This document shows, piece after piece, positions 1 through 11,739 of a stretch of DNA of 64,000 nucleotides. A program made the position numbers and the translations under genes. This DNA is from Leptidea sinapis (lineage: Eukaryota; Arthropoda; Insecta; Lepidoptera; Pieridae): contig NC_066292.1 in the NCBI RefSeq assembly GCF_905404315.1, positions 2,294,001 through 2,358,000 of the forward strand, written 5' to 3'. How positions within the stretch are numbered: the first letter of the stretch is position 1; every line of letters starts with the position of its first letter. Under the pieces are notes generated by a model that saw nothing but the letters and a program-made list of their open reading frames with translations, did no database searches and was not told the origin of the DNA.

Positions 1-786
1 GTGAGATCATATCCTATTTTTAATGAAAATATTTGAATTTGTCTGTCATCTCTTTCATAGCTGATATTGTGTCATTCGCACGTGAACCATTCGCGATGTT
101 CTCGGAATCGAACATTTAGAAGCAGTTCGCGGTCTACGCAATTATTTATCTACGCCACAGCAATTTCCGAGTGGCACACACGAGGTTGCGATGCGTTTTT
201 ATGACGCTACGGACATTTAAAGATTACTTCATATGAAACATGCATACACTCTTTTCTCTAAATCCGTAATCATTAAATTTATTTGCGTTTCTTTATACTT
301 ACGTTTGGGGTCGAAACACCCAAATCCGTGGATCTATTGAGTGCATGTTCTTAATTCCCATACTTTAGACGATGTGCAAATCGACGCTGTTATGAGGGAC
401 TGCCCTTGCTCTACTAGAGATTCCCATACAATTCCTCTAGATATATTCCTTTTAAGAGAGATGCAAGATCCTAAGGGGTGTATATACATTTCTTTAAGTA
501 TAAGTACTTTAAGACGTCACTCTTATTCAAGCAATGGTCTTACGTACCAGTATGTGTAGTAGACTCGCAGCAGAATCGGCACAGGTTAAATTCAATGAGT
601 GGAATCCTAGTGAGCTTGTACTAGCCAGAGAGGAAACTTGTGAGATAACGCAGTTGTCTCATATCCATGTTTATCTTTTTTATGTGCATAAAAAATCTAT
701 GGCTTAATGATATGTTCAATATGCTGCATGTCGGTTGGGGAAAAAATGGAAATTTTGTGTTTTGCATCCAATATATATAGGTATAA
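1..786. other. No gene recognised
   Basis: AT-rich sequence. The longest open frame, 341-559 (72 codons), has no recognisable motif or splice context and is likely chance or old transposon sequence. Confidence 0.5.
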
Positions 787-1051
787 CTAATAATAATAAT
801 TTTGACACACTTTTACATAAATTACTCGCCCAAACTAGGCATAGCCCGTGCTATGGGTTGCAAGACAACGACATATTTAATATAATATACTTTTACATAA
901 ATAAACGTAGATAAATACATATAAACATCCATGACTCGGAAACAAACATCCATATTAATAATATTATAAATGCTTGTGCCTACCGGGATTCGGACCCGGG
1001 ACCTCTAGCTTAGTAGGTAGGGTCGCTAACCACTCGGCTAAATAGGTCGTC
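787..1051 (-). mobile_element. tRNA-derived SINE, family A
   Basis: Read on the minus strand, a tRNA-like head carries an A-box-like stretch (around 1020-1050) and a B-box-like GGTCCCGGGTCCGAATCCCG near 985-1005. A body with short ATGT-rich repeats follows, and the copy ends in an (ATT)n tail at about 787-802. The layout repeats at 16838, 30091, 37478 and 38600. It is a non-autonomous retroposon and needs LINE machinery to move. Confidence 0.8.
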
Positions 1052-1159
1052 AAACTAAACTGTTTTGTATGTAGATAAAAATCTGTAGTATGAATACGAG
1101 ATGCAAGAAAAATATATAGTGCCATTCATCTAACTATATCAAAATGTCAAAGTGTTTAA

Positions 1160-1519
1160 CGGTCGTTCCCAATATACTATCTACAGATAGAGATAAATTA
1201 CTACCTTCTCCTGTCAGTAATTGACATACTTTTACACAAATTATCTTGCCCCAAGTTAAGCATATATAGTAATTAGCTGTCAATAATCTGAAGCTGTCCC
1301 AATATACCCGATAAGTCATTCTTATCGCCTTATATGGAACGCGTGAATTGCAATTTCCATACACACTTCTATCGCTGGTAAGCTATACATCGTCCCATTG
1401 ACAGACAGCGTGTACGGATAAGGTGAGTTACCGTCGATAAGTTTATTGGGACAGAAAAGTCAACGATAGTTACGATTTTTATCTCAAGTAAGAGATAGAC
1501 TGAATATTGGGAACGGCCA
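1160..1519. mobile_element. Harbinger-like MITE, interrupted copy
   Basis: The terminal inverted repeats read CGGTCGTTCCCAATAT at the left and, in reverse complement, TGGCCGTTCCCAATAT at the right. The body matches the reverse complement of the intact copy at 25950-26264. The flanks are TAA and TTA, a one-base-diverged 3-bp duplication. A SINE fragment interrupts the element at 1223-1267. Confidence 0.72.
1223..1267 (-). mobile_element. 5'-truncated SINE A inserted in MITE
   Basis: These 45 bp match the 3' body of SINE A (TTTTACACAAATTATCTTGC core). Perfect AGTAATT repeats flank it at 1216-1222 and 1268-1274. The intact MITE copy at 25950-26264 lacks this block, so it serves as the empty site. 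Confidence 0.75.
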
Positions 1520-1564
1520 TTACTAGATCAGGGTCAATAATTTTTAAACCAAAAATAATAAAAG

Positions 1565-1750
1565 TAGGCTGAAGCCCATTGGAAAAGGACGAGAATATAA
1601 CAAAAATGAAAGGAAAAATAAATTACCGGAGATCTGAGGTCGGGAAGTGGAAAAAAAAAAGTTTCAAAAAGTTTCATCCTACTATTATTTTTTTCACTTT
1701 TTATCATTTTCAAAGGCTTCTGCACTGGTCTATACATTTTAAAATGACCT
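1565..1750 (+). repeat. Dispersed repeat R, internally deleted copy
   Basis: 1565-1655 and about 1700-1745 match, in reverse complement, the two ends of a longer repeat at 22393-22695 (shared stretches include GGACGAGAATATAACA and TTTTCAAAGGCTTCTG). The middle of the longer copy is missing here. Class is not recognised. Confidence 0.6.
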
Positions 1751-2475
1751 ACCAAAACACATTACAGAGATGGGCTTCAATAGATTTAAACGTCAGCTTG
1801 AGCGATTTTTACTCAAAAAAAAAACACATAATAAAGTGAATGAGCACTACACAAGCGATAGAACTCTTTGGTCAGGTTAATAATGGTATTAGTAATAATT
1901 CTTTTTTATGGTAAATTATTATATGTTATGTATAAAAATAAATAGAGAGCTGTTTATTTTTGTTCGGTTATACTGCGAAAACTACTGAACCAATCGGAAT
2001 AATACTTATTAAGATGCAAGGTGTTTCGGAGAAGGCTTTAGCTTAAGATATATTGGTGATTACTTATCCAGAATCTGTATTTTTTGACTTAGACATATAT
2101 ATGACTATACATTCGCAATACAAATAATTTAGCAAATGACGTTTAATACAAGTCATATAATGAGCGGATGCGGTGTACTAATTTATATAGGAAAACAACG
2201 TTTTCCGGATAAGTTTTTAAACGTTGTGATCTTAAATTTATGGCAATGTTACTATTATTAATTATAAGATCAGTGCTATTTTTAATATATAAGCCAAGAA
2301 TTTAAAATAGTTAATATCGAATTTCTTGCGAATACTTCTCAACAGAAGCAGGTTTACGACTCGGTGTTAATGTAAAAAATTTAACTGACGATACAAAATT
2401 ATTTTACAAAAATCTTTAAATAAAATATTTGACTGAGTTTTTTGACCTTCAATAGCTACCGAGGAGCGGCTTAGT
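1751..2475. other. No gene; weak repeat remnant
   Basis: AT-rich. 1950-2080 resembles the 5' part of a Helitron-like repeat (text reading 'actactgaaccaatcgg'), but no ends were found. Nothing else recognised. Confidence 0.4.
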
Positions 2476-2752
2476 TTTTTTTTAATGAAAATAATGGATG
2501 AGATGAGCAGGACGTTCAGCTGATGGCAATGAATTAAATGCAGTGCCACTCAGGATTCTTGAAAAACCGATAAATTCTGAGCGGCATCACAATTGCGCTC
2601 GTCACCTTGAGAGATGAGATGTTAAGTATCATTTGCCCAGTAATTCCACTAGCACGGACCGAAAAACAGTAATGTTTACACATTACTGCTTCACGGCAGA
2701 AATGGGTACCCATAATCTAGCTGGCATCCTGTGCAAAAGAGCCCCCCACTGG
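2476..2752 (-). mobile_element. S-element copy
   Basis: A divergent copy of the 300-bp A-tailed repeat described at 27549-27853. The poly-A tail appears as poly-T at about 2477-2486. The hairpin stem (GCAGTGCCACTCAGGATTC paired with AATTCTGAGCGGCA) and the head (GGCATCCTGTGCAAAAGAGC, read on plus) are present. Confidence 0.75.
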
Positions 2753-3499
2753 TTTGCCATTGGCCTGATAAAACGAGGTCTGGTGCCTAGCTGTAAAGTT
2801 CCTTTAGTTTAATTAAATATCAAAAAAGTGACAACAATGTATGCTATGAAATTGCACAGCAAAAGTAACTTAGTTACAAGTACTCAAAAGTTTTATGACC
2901 TACGAAACATGCATCCTTCAGACCGACACTGTTGAGCCTTTGTGAATGTAAAGTGTTAGAGTATGTGCGGAAAACAGCTTCCTGTCTGATGACTGTGACA
3001 AGTATTCGCTGAAATGTCGCGTTTATTTTATAATATGTCATGTGACGCAAATCTTACAGCTTTATTTGGTGTAAAATTTTCTTGTATTGCAATATTCTTT
3101 AATGTACATGAACAAACAGTTTTATAAATTGGCTATTCGCTAACGGGTCTTCGCTGTCTTGCTATTGGTTATAACAATCCTACCATTTGAGTGTTTTAAA
3201 TCTCCATGATTTCACTTGAAGGCAACATCTTATTAACTCGAGTAGATCATGGTCCTATCAAAGAGGATGTAAATACTACGAAGAGGATGTAAAATACCAT
3301 GTAATAAGAGGCTGGACTGATTTGACGTAAGTTTGAAATATTCGTAATTATAGTATGGAGATTGACGACGAAGTATAATCCGGCTAAGTTTGGAAGCGAA
3401 CAGATGCTATATCTCCATTTTTTACAAGATTATAGCCGTCATCTGTCAATCTATCAATGATTGCTCGTTTCATACAATCGAGTGAATCGCTTTTTTCTT

Positions 3500-3640
3500 A
3501 GAGAGTTTCGCTAGGCTGGGTCCTACCATCACTGCGTCTTACAGTACACGGTCGCCATTCGAGGATTTTACTGTTTACTGTTGTACTGTTCCAACGGTCA
3601 TCAGTTATCCGGGCTATTTCATGAATAAATCTTATTACGA
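3500..3640 (-). mobile_element. RTE-like LINE C-terminal fragment
   Basis: The minus-strand frame reads IARITDDRW, then a short insertion, then ILEWRPCTVRRS, matching the conserved RT C-terminus also seen at 46985-47275. It is truncated at both ends and non-functional. Confidence 0.65.
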
Positions 3641-4764
3641 GTATCTGTCCTAAACTACGGTTTTCGAAGTTGTAATAGGGATTACGGTTTTCCACAAAAA
3701 GTTTCGTTCGTTAGAGAGACTCTAATTGAGAAACTTTTCGTTGATGTAACGATTCGTATAATAGAAAGCTAAATATATATACTTTAGCAAAAAGGAACCC
3801 CTTTTGTGTAAAGTTATTTGACACTTCAAACATTTTTAAATTATATTAATACTTATTTCTTATAACAAAAGTCTCGAAAGTATAAATTTTTTACGCGTGT
3901 TAACTGATACTCAATGTTGGAATTGAGGGACATATTATCCGTGTCTTAATCTTTATTTCAAGATTAAAAATCATCATACATAGTATGGTTACTCCGTTTG
4001 GGTTTGAATTTCTTAAAACGGTCAACGTCAGTTTAATTAGACAATTATTTTTCATATTATGAACATATACTTCAATTTACTTTAAAGGTAAAGTATATTT
4101 AGGTAAATGTACTTTACATTTTTCTTAAATATTTGACTAGTCATTTAAGAATACAAATATCAAATTATAATTTAACTGGCCTTTTAACTAAATTTAACTT
4201 TAGGAGATATTAACTTTTAAGCGATATTACTTACTTCCGATAAGAAAACACTTATCAAAAGTTATAGTTTATATTTTACGTTACCTACCTAAAATACATT
4301 TCTACAAAAATATTAAATAAATGATGAAATATTATTTGCAACACCAAAACAAATAAATACATTGTCAATTTAAGGTTTGTGAAAAATGTATTTTACAACG
4401 GCTTCAGTGAAACACTAGAGAATATTTTATATAGCAGCAATAGCCAGCTATAAAAACACGGCTGTTTCAGTATGCAACTTGAGTTCTCTTGACCTGAAAA
4501 CTTTTAATGTACGTTCGCAATTGTAATGAATTCACACGACGTGCTACAATAACTTAACGCTCAGCGCTGAATTCCTTGCCAACTTTCTCTACACCTGCCA
4601 GACTAGTTAGTGCCGAGAAACAACTCTTTGAAATCTAAATTCAGCCTCTGAATTTATTATTTTGGTAATTTGTTGAGATACAAAATAGACGGTCTGTTAC
4701 TTACTGTCTGTGTAGACTAACCGTAGCTTTTGCAATATATCTAAACATAAAAACCTACTTCAAT
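3641..4764. other. No gene recognised
   Basis: AT-rich non-coding sequence. No long frame, TIR pair or tailed repeat was recognised. Confidence 0.5.
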
Positions 4765-5062
4765 TTTTTTTATGCAAATAAGGGACGAGACGAGCAGGAC
4801 GTTCAGCTGATAGTAATTGATTCGCCCTGCCCATTGCAGTGCCGCTCAAGATTCTTGTAAATCCCCTATAATTCTGAGCGGCACTAAATCTGCACTCGTC
4901 ACCTTGAGACATAAGATGCCAAGTTTCATTTGCCCAATAATTTCACTAGCTACGGTGCCCTTCAGACCGAAACACAGCAATGCTTATACATTACTGCTTC
5001 AAGGCAGAAGTAGGCGCCGTTGTGGTACCCATAATCTAGCCGGCATCCTGTGCAAAGGAGAG
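4765..5062 (-). mobile_element. S-element copy
   Basis: A nearly full-length copy. The tail (TTTTTTTATGCAAATAAGGG, read on plus) and GACGAGACGAGCAGGACGTT lie at the left and the head GGCATCCTGTGCAAAGGAG at the right. The head directly abuts an RTE endonuclease fragment at 5063. Confidence 0.82.
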
Positions 5063-5833
5063 ATTACATGCTAGAAATTGAAAAATTCTATGATGACCTT
5101 CAAAAAGCACATGATTTAGCAGACAGCAAGGTTGTAGTTATAGGAGACTTCAATGCAAAAATAGGTCAACCTAAAACAAGAGAAAGTATGGTCATGGGAA
5201 AATATAGTGTTGGACAAAGAAACGAAAGAGGAGAAAGATTAATAGAATATGCTCTTGAACACAAACTGTCAATAACTAATACGTCAAAAATGAAATCGAT
5301 TTTGCCCTGACGAATTCACCAAAATCTGTCACAAACTTTGAGGTCTTAAGTAAACTAAATTTTCCGTCGGATCATAGACTGTTACGACTAACTTTTATAT
5401 TAAGTTGTATCAAGAAGAGTAGGAGGTCATACAGAACATAGCTTCCTATCCCTAAAATAGAAGAAGAAACAAAGAATTACTTAGAACACTGTAAATATTA
5501 CATGGAAAAGAAACAAGGGGAATGGGAAAAAGAAATTGATGTACACACTTATTACAGTTTTCTAGTAGAGGCTACATTACAAAGACCTACACCACAAAAA
5601 GTGCAGATAAAGAAAAACGGGAACAGAATATTTAGTGTAAAAACAGACAATCTAATTAAAAAAAGGACAGAATTGATAAATACAAAAAATAAGAATAAAG
5701 AACTTAAAAAAGAATTGAGTAAAATTTACAAAGAAACTAAAAAATCGACAAAAAAAGATTACAGTACTCATAGGAAAAATATTATCACAAAAAATTTAGA
5801 AAAGTACAGAAGCGTAAAAAGAGCTTTCAAATA
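5063..5833 (+). mobile_element. RTE-like LINE fragment: endonuclease to RT linker
   Basis: The frame at 5068-5308 gives an endonuclease segment with VVIGDFNAKIG, GQRNERGERLIEYA and EHKLSITNT, typical of the EEP endonuclease of RTE-clade LINEs (cleaves target DNA to prime reverse transcription). A deletion or frameshift near 5290 moves the reading to another frame, which continues NEIDFALTNS and the catalytic SDHRLL near 5370. 5502-5834 is a Lys-rich linker (NLIKKRTELINTKNKNKELK) of the sort found between endonuclease and RT. The RT itself is missing, so it is a dead fragment. Confidence 0.72.
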
Positions 5834-5849
5834 ATTGTGTACTCATAAA

Positions 5850-6735
5850 ACATGGATCCCCAAAATTGAAAATAAAAGAACGAAAGAAAGAAGATCTCTG
5901 GGCTTTATTTTAAGAAGCACAAAGGGCTTCCAAAAACCAGCTACAGTATTTAAATTATATAACTGTTACGTGAGGAGCAAGCTTGAGTATTGTAGTACAG
6001 CTTGGTACCCGACTTATAAGGTGCAAATAGATAGACTGGAAAGGGTACAGAAAAAGTTAATTGGTTGTCTATCGTACCGATCAAGACTCCAAATACAGTC
6101 AGGACATATGCAGACAAAATGAAGCACTTTCAATTACAGCAGCAATCCTCGCGACGATCTCATCTCGACATGTTATTTCTCCATAGGTTAATAATCGGCG
6201 GCATTGATTGTCCAGGTCTGTAACTTAAATTTAAATTTAAATTTCCTGCCAGAATACCACGACATCTATGTGATTTGTTTGAGCCAAGTTTCTGTAAGAC
6301 TAATCTAGGACGTGATTCACCTGTGGTTATCATTTCCCGTCGCTATAGTGACTATACAAAGAAAAGTCCAAATATCGACATTAATTTTGATAGTCTTAAC
6401 AACTTTAAATTAAAGCTTATTAAGTGTGACCTATCTACAGCCTCAGAATGTAATACTTAGGTCTTATATAGTCTTATATAATAAATTGGTTGGAATATTG
6501 CATTCACAGATTTGTAATTAATATAAATAGCTCGTAATTTACTAATTTTAATTATTATTTTTTTTGATTTCTTCTTACTAATAATTTTTGTAACACAAAG
6601 CATGCTGTGATAACCTTTAATTGTAGGAAAAGTTAAATTTTATAAGTTAATGCAATGTAATTATTAAAAACTGTAACTACTATTTCTTATGTTGGTGATC
6701 CATTAAAGAAAATAAAAATAAAAATGTAATAGTAA
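5850..6735 (+). mobile_element. Jockey-like LINE, RT C-terminus and tail
   Basis: The frame at 5835-6122 reads SLGFILRSTKGF, LYNCYVRSKLEYCSTAWYP and IDRLERVQKKLIG, the thumb and C-terminal part of a non-LTR reverse transcriptase. A shifted frame resumes at 6275-6460 (FEPSFCKTNLGRDSPVV, NNFKLKLIKCDL). The 3' end is an A-rich AAAATAAAAATAAAAATG stretch at about 6708-6727. It is 5'-truncated and frameshifted, and belongs to a different clade from the adjoining RTE piece. Confidence 0.72.
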
Positions 6736-7687
6736 TAGTAAGTACCTACACTCGCCACGCGTGAATTTGAGCGGGATAGCTTCGTCTAGAACAAAACAAC
6801 CCAAACGAACAGACACGCGTTGCCAGACAACCTTAATAATTACAGTAAGTAAGTTGTTTATAATTTTAAGTTTTATTTTGTTTAGGTCTTGGCACCGACT
6901 TAAAACGTATCAATAGGAAGCACATATAAATAATAGAATTTTATTAATATTAAAGGTAAAGGTGTATTAAATTAAAATTTAGTTATTTGATACTTTTCAG
7001 TTTTTGAAGTCGGTTTTTTTAAACGTAGTTTTTATTTTATTAAATACCGTAACTGCTTTTATAAATAAATGGCCAGTCCAGAATGTTTCTGTATGGCACG
7101 TACTATCACTAGACTAATGAAGTTGGCAACAAGAGCTCTTGTTAAGTGAGATACTTATCAAAGTAATAACATATTAAATTCTGCAACCCGTCCTGAAGTT
7201 GCCTAATACATGACTTTGTTGTGGAAACAAGTTTCAATCCCTTGTTTAACGCCGTGAATGTTACGAAAGTTAGAAAATATTCTGAAATTTTAAACTTTGT
7301 TAATTTTGATGAAATTTTTATAATTCATAATGTAAAGTTATAGTAGATTGATGACCTAGAATCAGTTCAAAATATATCACAATATGCGTTCAACCATTTT
7401 TCAAGTGAAAACTTCTTTTAACGGGGTATGCATATTTTTAGATGAGATAAAATGTCTGGACTGACAACACCGGTACGAGACGCAGCTATAGTGTGTGCAT
7501 ATAGCAGACAGCAAACGCGTCTCTTTAAATAAAAATTGGTACCAGGCAATCAAAGTTGAAGAAGAGATTGTCTTATTATGACGCGAGTATACTTTAATTT
7601 ATTCTCACGTTATTACTACATAGACACCAGGAGAACATAAATATGGTAGCTCAACCCAAATAATTTTATTTTACAAAATTTACTGGA
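6736..7687. other. No gene recognised
   Basis: AT-rich. One 'tttttgaagtcggtt' motif near 7000 is shared with the repeat at 17940-18325. Nothing else seen. Confidence 0.4.
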
Positions 7688-7775
7688 GAATTTACTTTTC
7701 GGACAAGACACAGCTGGTAAGAGCGCACGGACAGAAGCCGAGAGGTGGTACAAATTAAATTTGTATATTTAACCC
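7688..7775 (+). mobile_element. tRNA-like SINE B fragment lacking the B box
   Basis: GCTGGTAAGAGCGCACGGAC resembles the A-box side of the tRNA-like head at 14822-14890. The sequence then jumps from CCGAGAGG straight to GGTACAAATTAAAT, so the B-box segment present in the 14.8-kb copy is missing. Confidence 0.5.
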
Positions 7776-8235
7776 CAGAAGTGAGGGTTTATATCGTTTT
7801 TCACTTTGAGATTCTGAATTTATTCATGTTACTGTAATTTTGCTTACCATTCCCGTAGCGCAATAAATTAGCACATATATATTTTTATTACCTTCTGATT
7901 TTAATGTGTGTGGTGGGGATCGAAAACGCGACACCTGCAGGAGAAGCAAAAGTCCTGACTTTGCGCCACTAACACTGTCTAAATCATGACTTATACGTGT
8001 AAAATACTAACGTTATTTTCATGAAAAGACTAAAATAAAGACGTACAAAATGCATTGGTCGGTGCCAAAATAAAGTTATATACCAGGATATAAGAGGTAT
8101 GTAGAAACAAGAAATTTGGATTATTTCACCATATTTAATATGGCGTGTTAGTTGTGGCGTTATAGGTGCAGAGTGGCCTGGTCGTAATGTGTGGCAGCAT
8201 GCCACGAACGAATTTTTAATTGTAAAACTCATATA

Positions 8236-8420
8236 AAGTCAAAGTCAAATAAACTTTATTCAAAAAGGCTTCCAGTGAGCGCTTGTGAATCGTCATTATA
8301 AATATTTCATATAATTACTGAATCAAACATATGTACGGAAAAGGTTCTTGAGACTATTTATTTACTCACTTTCGATACTCCTGTGTGACAAAAAACATGA
8401 CATTTCAATAAAATTATTAA
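8236..8420 (-). repeat. Probable LINE 3'-end repeat
   Basis: Begins AAAGTCAAAGTCAAATAAAC then TTTATTCAAAAAGGCTTCC, a signature I recall from LINE 3' ends in Lepidoptera (inverted here). There is no coding part, so the class is inferred. Confidence 0.45.
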
Positions 8421-9834
8421 AACCATTACCATATTCATTCAGATACAAAAAGGTGACGGAATCAAGAAGTTCTTTGGCGTAATAAAACAAACATCATAAA
8501 AATTTATGGGTGCGCCAAAGTTCACATAAAATTTCAACTCCGATAATTGGAAATCCGAAAATGTTCTTCCTAACATTTTTCATCCTAACAATCACAATTC
8601 CTAATTAAATTGTCTCTAATGTTAATAATTCCGAAGCATTCAACTTCATAATGTCAGTAGCAATAATCATCTTTTATACTTTTCTTTGTTTTCCTATATT
8701 TTCTCAACATAACCATCGTTTATTCTATTATTCAAAGTCATATATTTTTTGTTTAGATTTCTTTTTATTCATAATGGACCCATTAGCGATTGGGTACGCG
8801 CGAGCAAGCTCTTGCCCTTGCTGAGAGCAAAGGAATGATTCCAAGGCAAAAAAACTGTATATATCATAAAAAACCAATGATGATTGTATATTCATCCAAT
8901 CAGACTGTGGGTTCTTTTATATGCAGTAAAAATGCATGCAGAGTCAAATCTAATGTTAGCTGAGGAAATGGTACTTGGTTTGACGGTATTTGAATAACAT
9001 TACCACAAGTATTTTATCAACTCTAATTCATTAAAATTGATTAGGTTAGGTTATGCCAGAACCAAATTGTAGGCGTTTCCCCCCATTAACTAATTAGGGA
9101 GGGGGGGGAGGTTAGACTTTTATTTTTGTTTGAGTATGAGTGAAAATATTATGGTGAGTATGTTTAGGGATAAAAGCGTTATGATAAAAAACAGTAGAAG
9201 ATTAAATATATTTACATTAATGATGTTATTAATTACAATTTTCGGAAATATCAGTGTTATTAACATCGCCGGTAGCACTACAAATAGTATGAATGAAAAC
9301 TTTAGGGTGAAATTTTTTAGCAAGAATGATCATTCGGATTAAAGATAGTTAGGGAGAACAATTTCGGGTAAAGAACTTTAGGTGAGCTAATATGGACCCA
9401 AAATTTATTCCTGGGGCTATTATTTTAGGTTTGTAAAAAGAACAATATTATAATAAAGAAGGTATTAAATACAACCAATGAAAATATTATTATTCCATAT
9501 AATTTAATTAATTTAATCTGAAGTATGATGACAAATGGTCTAGTCGACTAACTATCGTCAGGGTGTCGCATTTGCGTGATGGTGTGCGCGCGCATCGTAA
9601 AATTCACTCTGATAATTTGTCCCTAAAGCGCCAAAAGAAGTATACCTTCAAAATATGGCTTGTGCTTAAAGCCACCAACAGAAGTAAACATGAATTAAGG
9701 TGAGTTTAATAATATGAAGTACAATTTTGCTCACCCAGCGTGACGCCCGTCGACGGAGCCGACTTTACTCGAATGTGTTCTAGTATAAGTAACATGTGAG
9801 CATACGTAAATATTAAAAAGCTGTTTTTAGATTT
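8421..9834. other. No gene recognised
   Basis: AT-rich. A short TTAGGTTAGGTTA run near 9042 and a G-run near 9100-9110 stand out. Overlapping short frames at 9120-9342 on both strands lack any recognisable domain. Confidence 0.45.
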
Positions 9835-10530
9835 CCGTACCATGTACGTAAAAGAAAACGGAACCTTTAAAGGACCACTTTATTGTTCGGCTATCTGTCT
9901 GTCGTCTGTCTGTCTGTTAACACCCTTTGTCGGGAACGCGTGGACGTATCAATATGAATTTTAAACAATATGCTCAGGTCTTTTGAAGCTGTAAAAATCA
10001 ATTTTCTAAGCTTACGTAAAAAAAGATAAGGCCGTCTGTTACACTCCCAAGGGAATCAAAATTAATAGGGTATTTTCCGTTTAACCTAGTTCTGTGAAAT
10101 TATTGGCAAAAGTCTGAAATCTATACATTTGTAATTTAATGATAAAAATAGGGTCTTAATGGAAGGAAGGGCGGTAAATTTGGAATTGAGTTGGCCGTTT
10201 TATTTAGGGTATCGTATGAAAGAGCTTTATTGGTACATGCTTACTCAGACTTTATATATTTTTATGTACGAGTATAGTTAATTAACTATACATTAATTTT
10301 CGGCTTATTAAGAAAAAAGAAAAAAAGCTTTCCCTTTAAAAGATTACTATGGACAATATTTTTCCCACTTTGATCTACAAAGCGTGTATACATAATTTTT
10401 GTCAGCCACCCCATAGAAATCTTTTTATTTTCTACAATATCAAATGTAACATTTAATATTTACAATTCAAAATTTGTACGGAACCCCTCGGTGGGCGAGT
10501 CCGACTCGCACTTCTTCGGTTTTTACAACA
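9835..10530 (+). repeat. Dispersed CGGAACC repeat, class unknown
   Basis: Starts with TTTCCGTACCATGTACG and AACGGAACCTTTAAAGGACC plus a TCTGTCTGTC run, and ends CGGAACCCCTCGGTGGGCGA then GTCCGACTCGCACTTC. I recall this pattern as an abundant insect repeat. No open frame or TIR is visible. The boundaries are approximate. Confidence 0.5.
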
Positions 10531-10904
10531 TACCCTACATTTCTATAAAAATATCAGACTCAAAAAAATACAGTAAAAAGCAAATCAAAAAAAGACGAAC
10601 TATTTAAATTATTGCATTGTGATTGGTGGGCACGGTTATTTCAATCCGAAGTTAAATCACAATCAAAGATTTCGTTACATAGATCATTTTCTGTAGTGTC
10701 TCAATGTCTCTAGCATTATTATTATTAATGATTTCATCACTGAGCTCTAACAAGAAATAGAAATAGTACGAGAGCTGCCCAGTCGTGACGTAATAACAAT
10801 TTACTGATACTAACAACATTGTTGATATCAGATAGTAATAGATAGCACTTAGTTTCCATTTAGAGTTACTTCACCAATTATTTGTTCTTCAAATTAAAGA
10901 TATA
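10531..10904. other. No gene recognised
   Basis: AT-rich, with no recognisable coding or mobile-element structure. Confidence 0.4.
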
Positions 10905-11530
10905 TGGTATGGTATGGTATAGGGGCTCCTGTTTCCGCAATTAGACCACTAGCATGGGTCCATTTTGCGTGCAGTAATGGCCAGTTACTCCAAGCAGCCC
11001 AGCTCCTTCTAGAAGTTCAGAACATTCCTGGGGTGTTCGCAGACTTCCTGGAGCGACCTCGTATTGGTTAAGGTTTTTGCCCGTTGATTGGCCACCCCCG
11101 CATATTCCAGGATTAAGTGAGCGACCGTTTCGTCTTCGGCCAGACAGCCTCTGCACTTAGGACTTTCCGTTATGCCGATTGTGAAAAAGGTGTTTGTTTT
11201 GTGATATGTGACCCGTGGGCACCCCCACCATTATACGGATGTCATGTCTGTTGAGGCTGATAAGTCTACATGTCAGTTTGGGCGACAGTGCAAGTATCGC
11301 CTCCTTCGACTGTCTACAGCTTGAGACATTCATCCATGGGATGTTGTGTAGGTCGTTGGTGAGAGAGCGTATCCATGAGCGCATTTGGCTGAAGGGCAGT
11401 GGCAGAAGTGGCAATGGACCAGTCACTAGATTTGCAGATGCCCGCCTTGCAAGCTCATCCACTGCATCATTTCCCAACGAACCGCTATGTCCCTTGATCC
11501 ATTGCAGAGTTACTCGGTTATAAGAGGCAA
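10905..11530 (-). mobile_element. LINE remnant with RNase H domain
   Basis: The minus-strand frame reads VTLQWIKGHSGSLGNDAVDE then LARRASANLVTG, the C-terminal part of an RNase H fold. LSLNRHDIRIMVG-like residues and, after a frameshift at about 11160, CRGCLAEDETVAHLILE (a C-x2-C...H element) follow. This order is typical of RNase-H-bearing non-LTR elements. The 3' end is a short TATGGTATGGTATGG repeat at 10903-10918. The RT is missing. Confidence 0.75.
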
Positions 11531-11739
11531 CGTGGGGAAAGTTACAATGTTTATTTGTTGTATTGTATGAGTGGAAAATAGTAAAGATATAAGATAAATG
11601 AAACATAAAGTAAAGTAAACATAACGTGATTTTGAGGTTTTTATACGTGTTCATTAGTAATATTGTGCACAGCATACAGTAAAAGTTTTGTGGTTTAATT
11701 ATCATAGTTTCCGGAAGAAATTACAAGTAAAACCATTCG

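Noticed and set aside
341..559. 72-codon open frame as a gene
   Set aside because: No domain, no splice context, length expected by chance.
9042..9056. TTAGGTTAGGTTA as an insect telomere repeat
   Set aside because: Only two units; no array.
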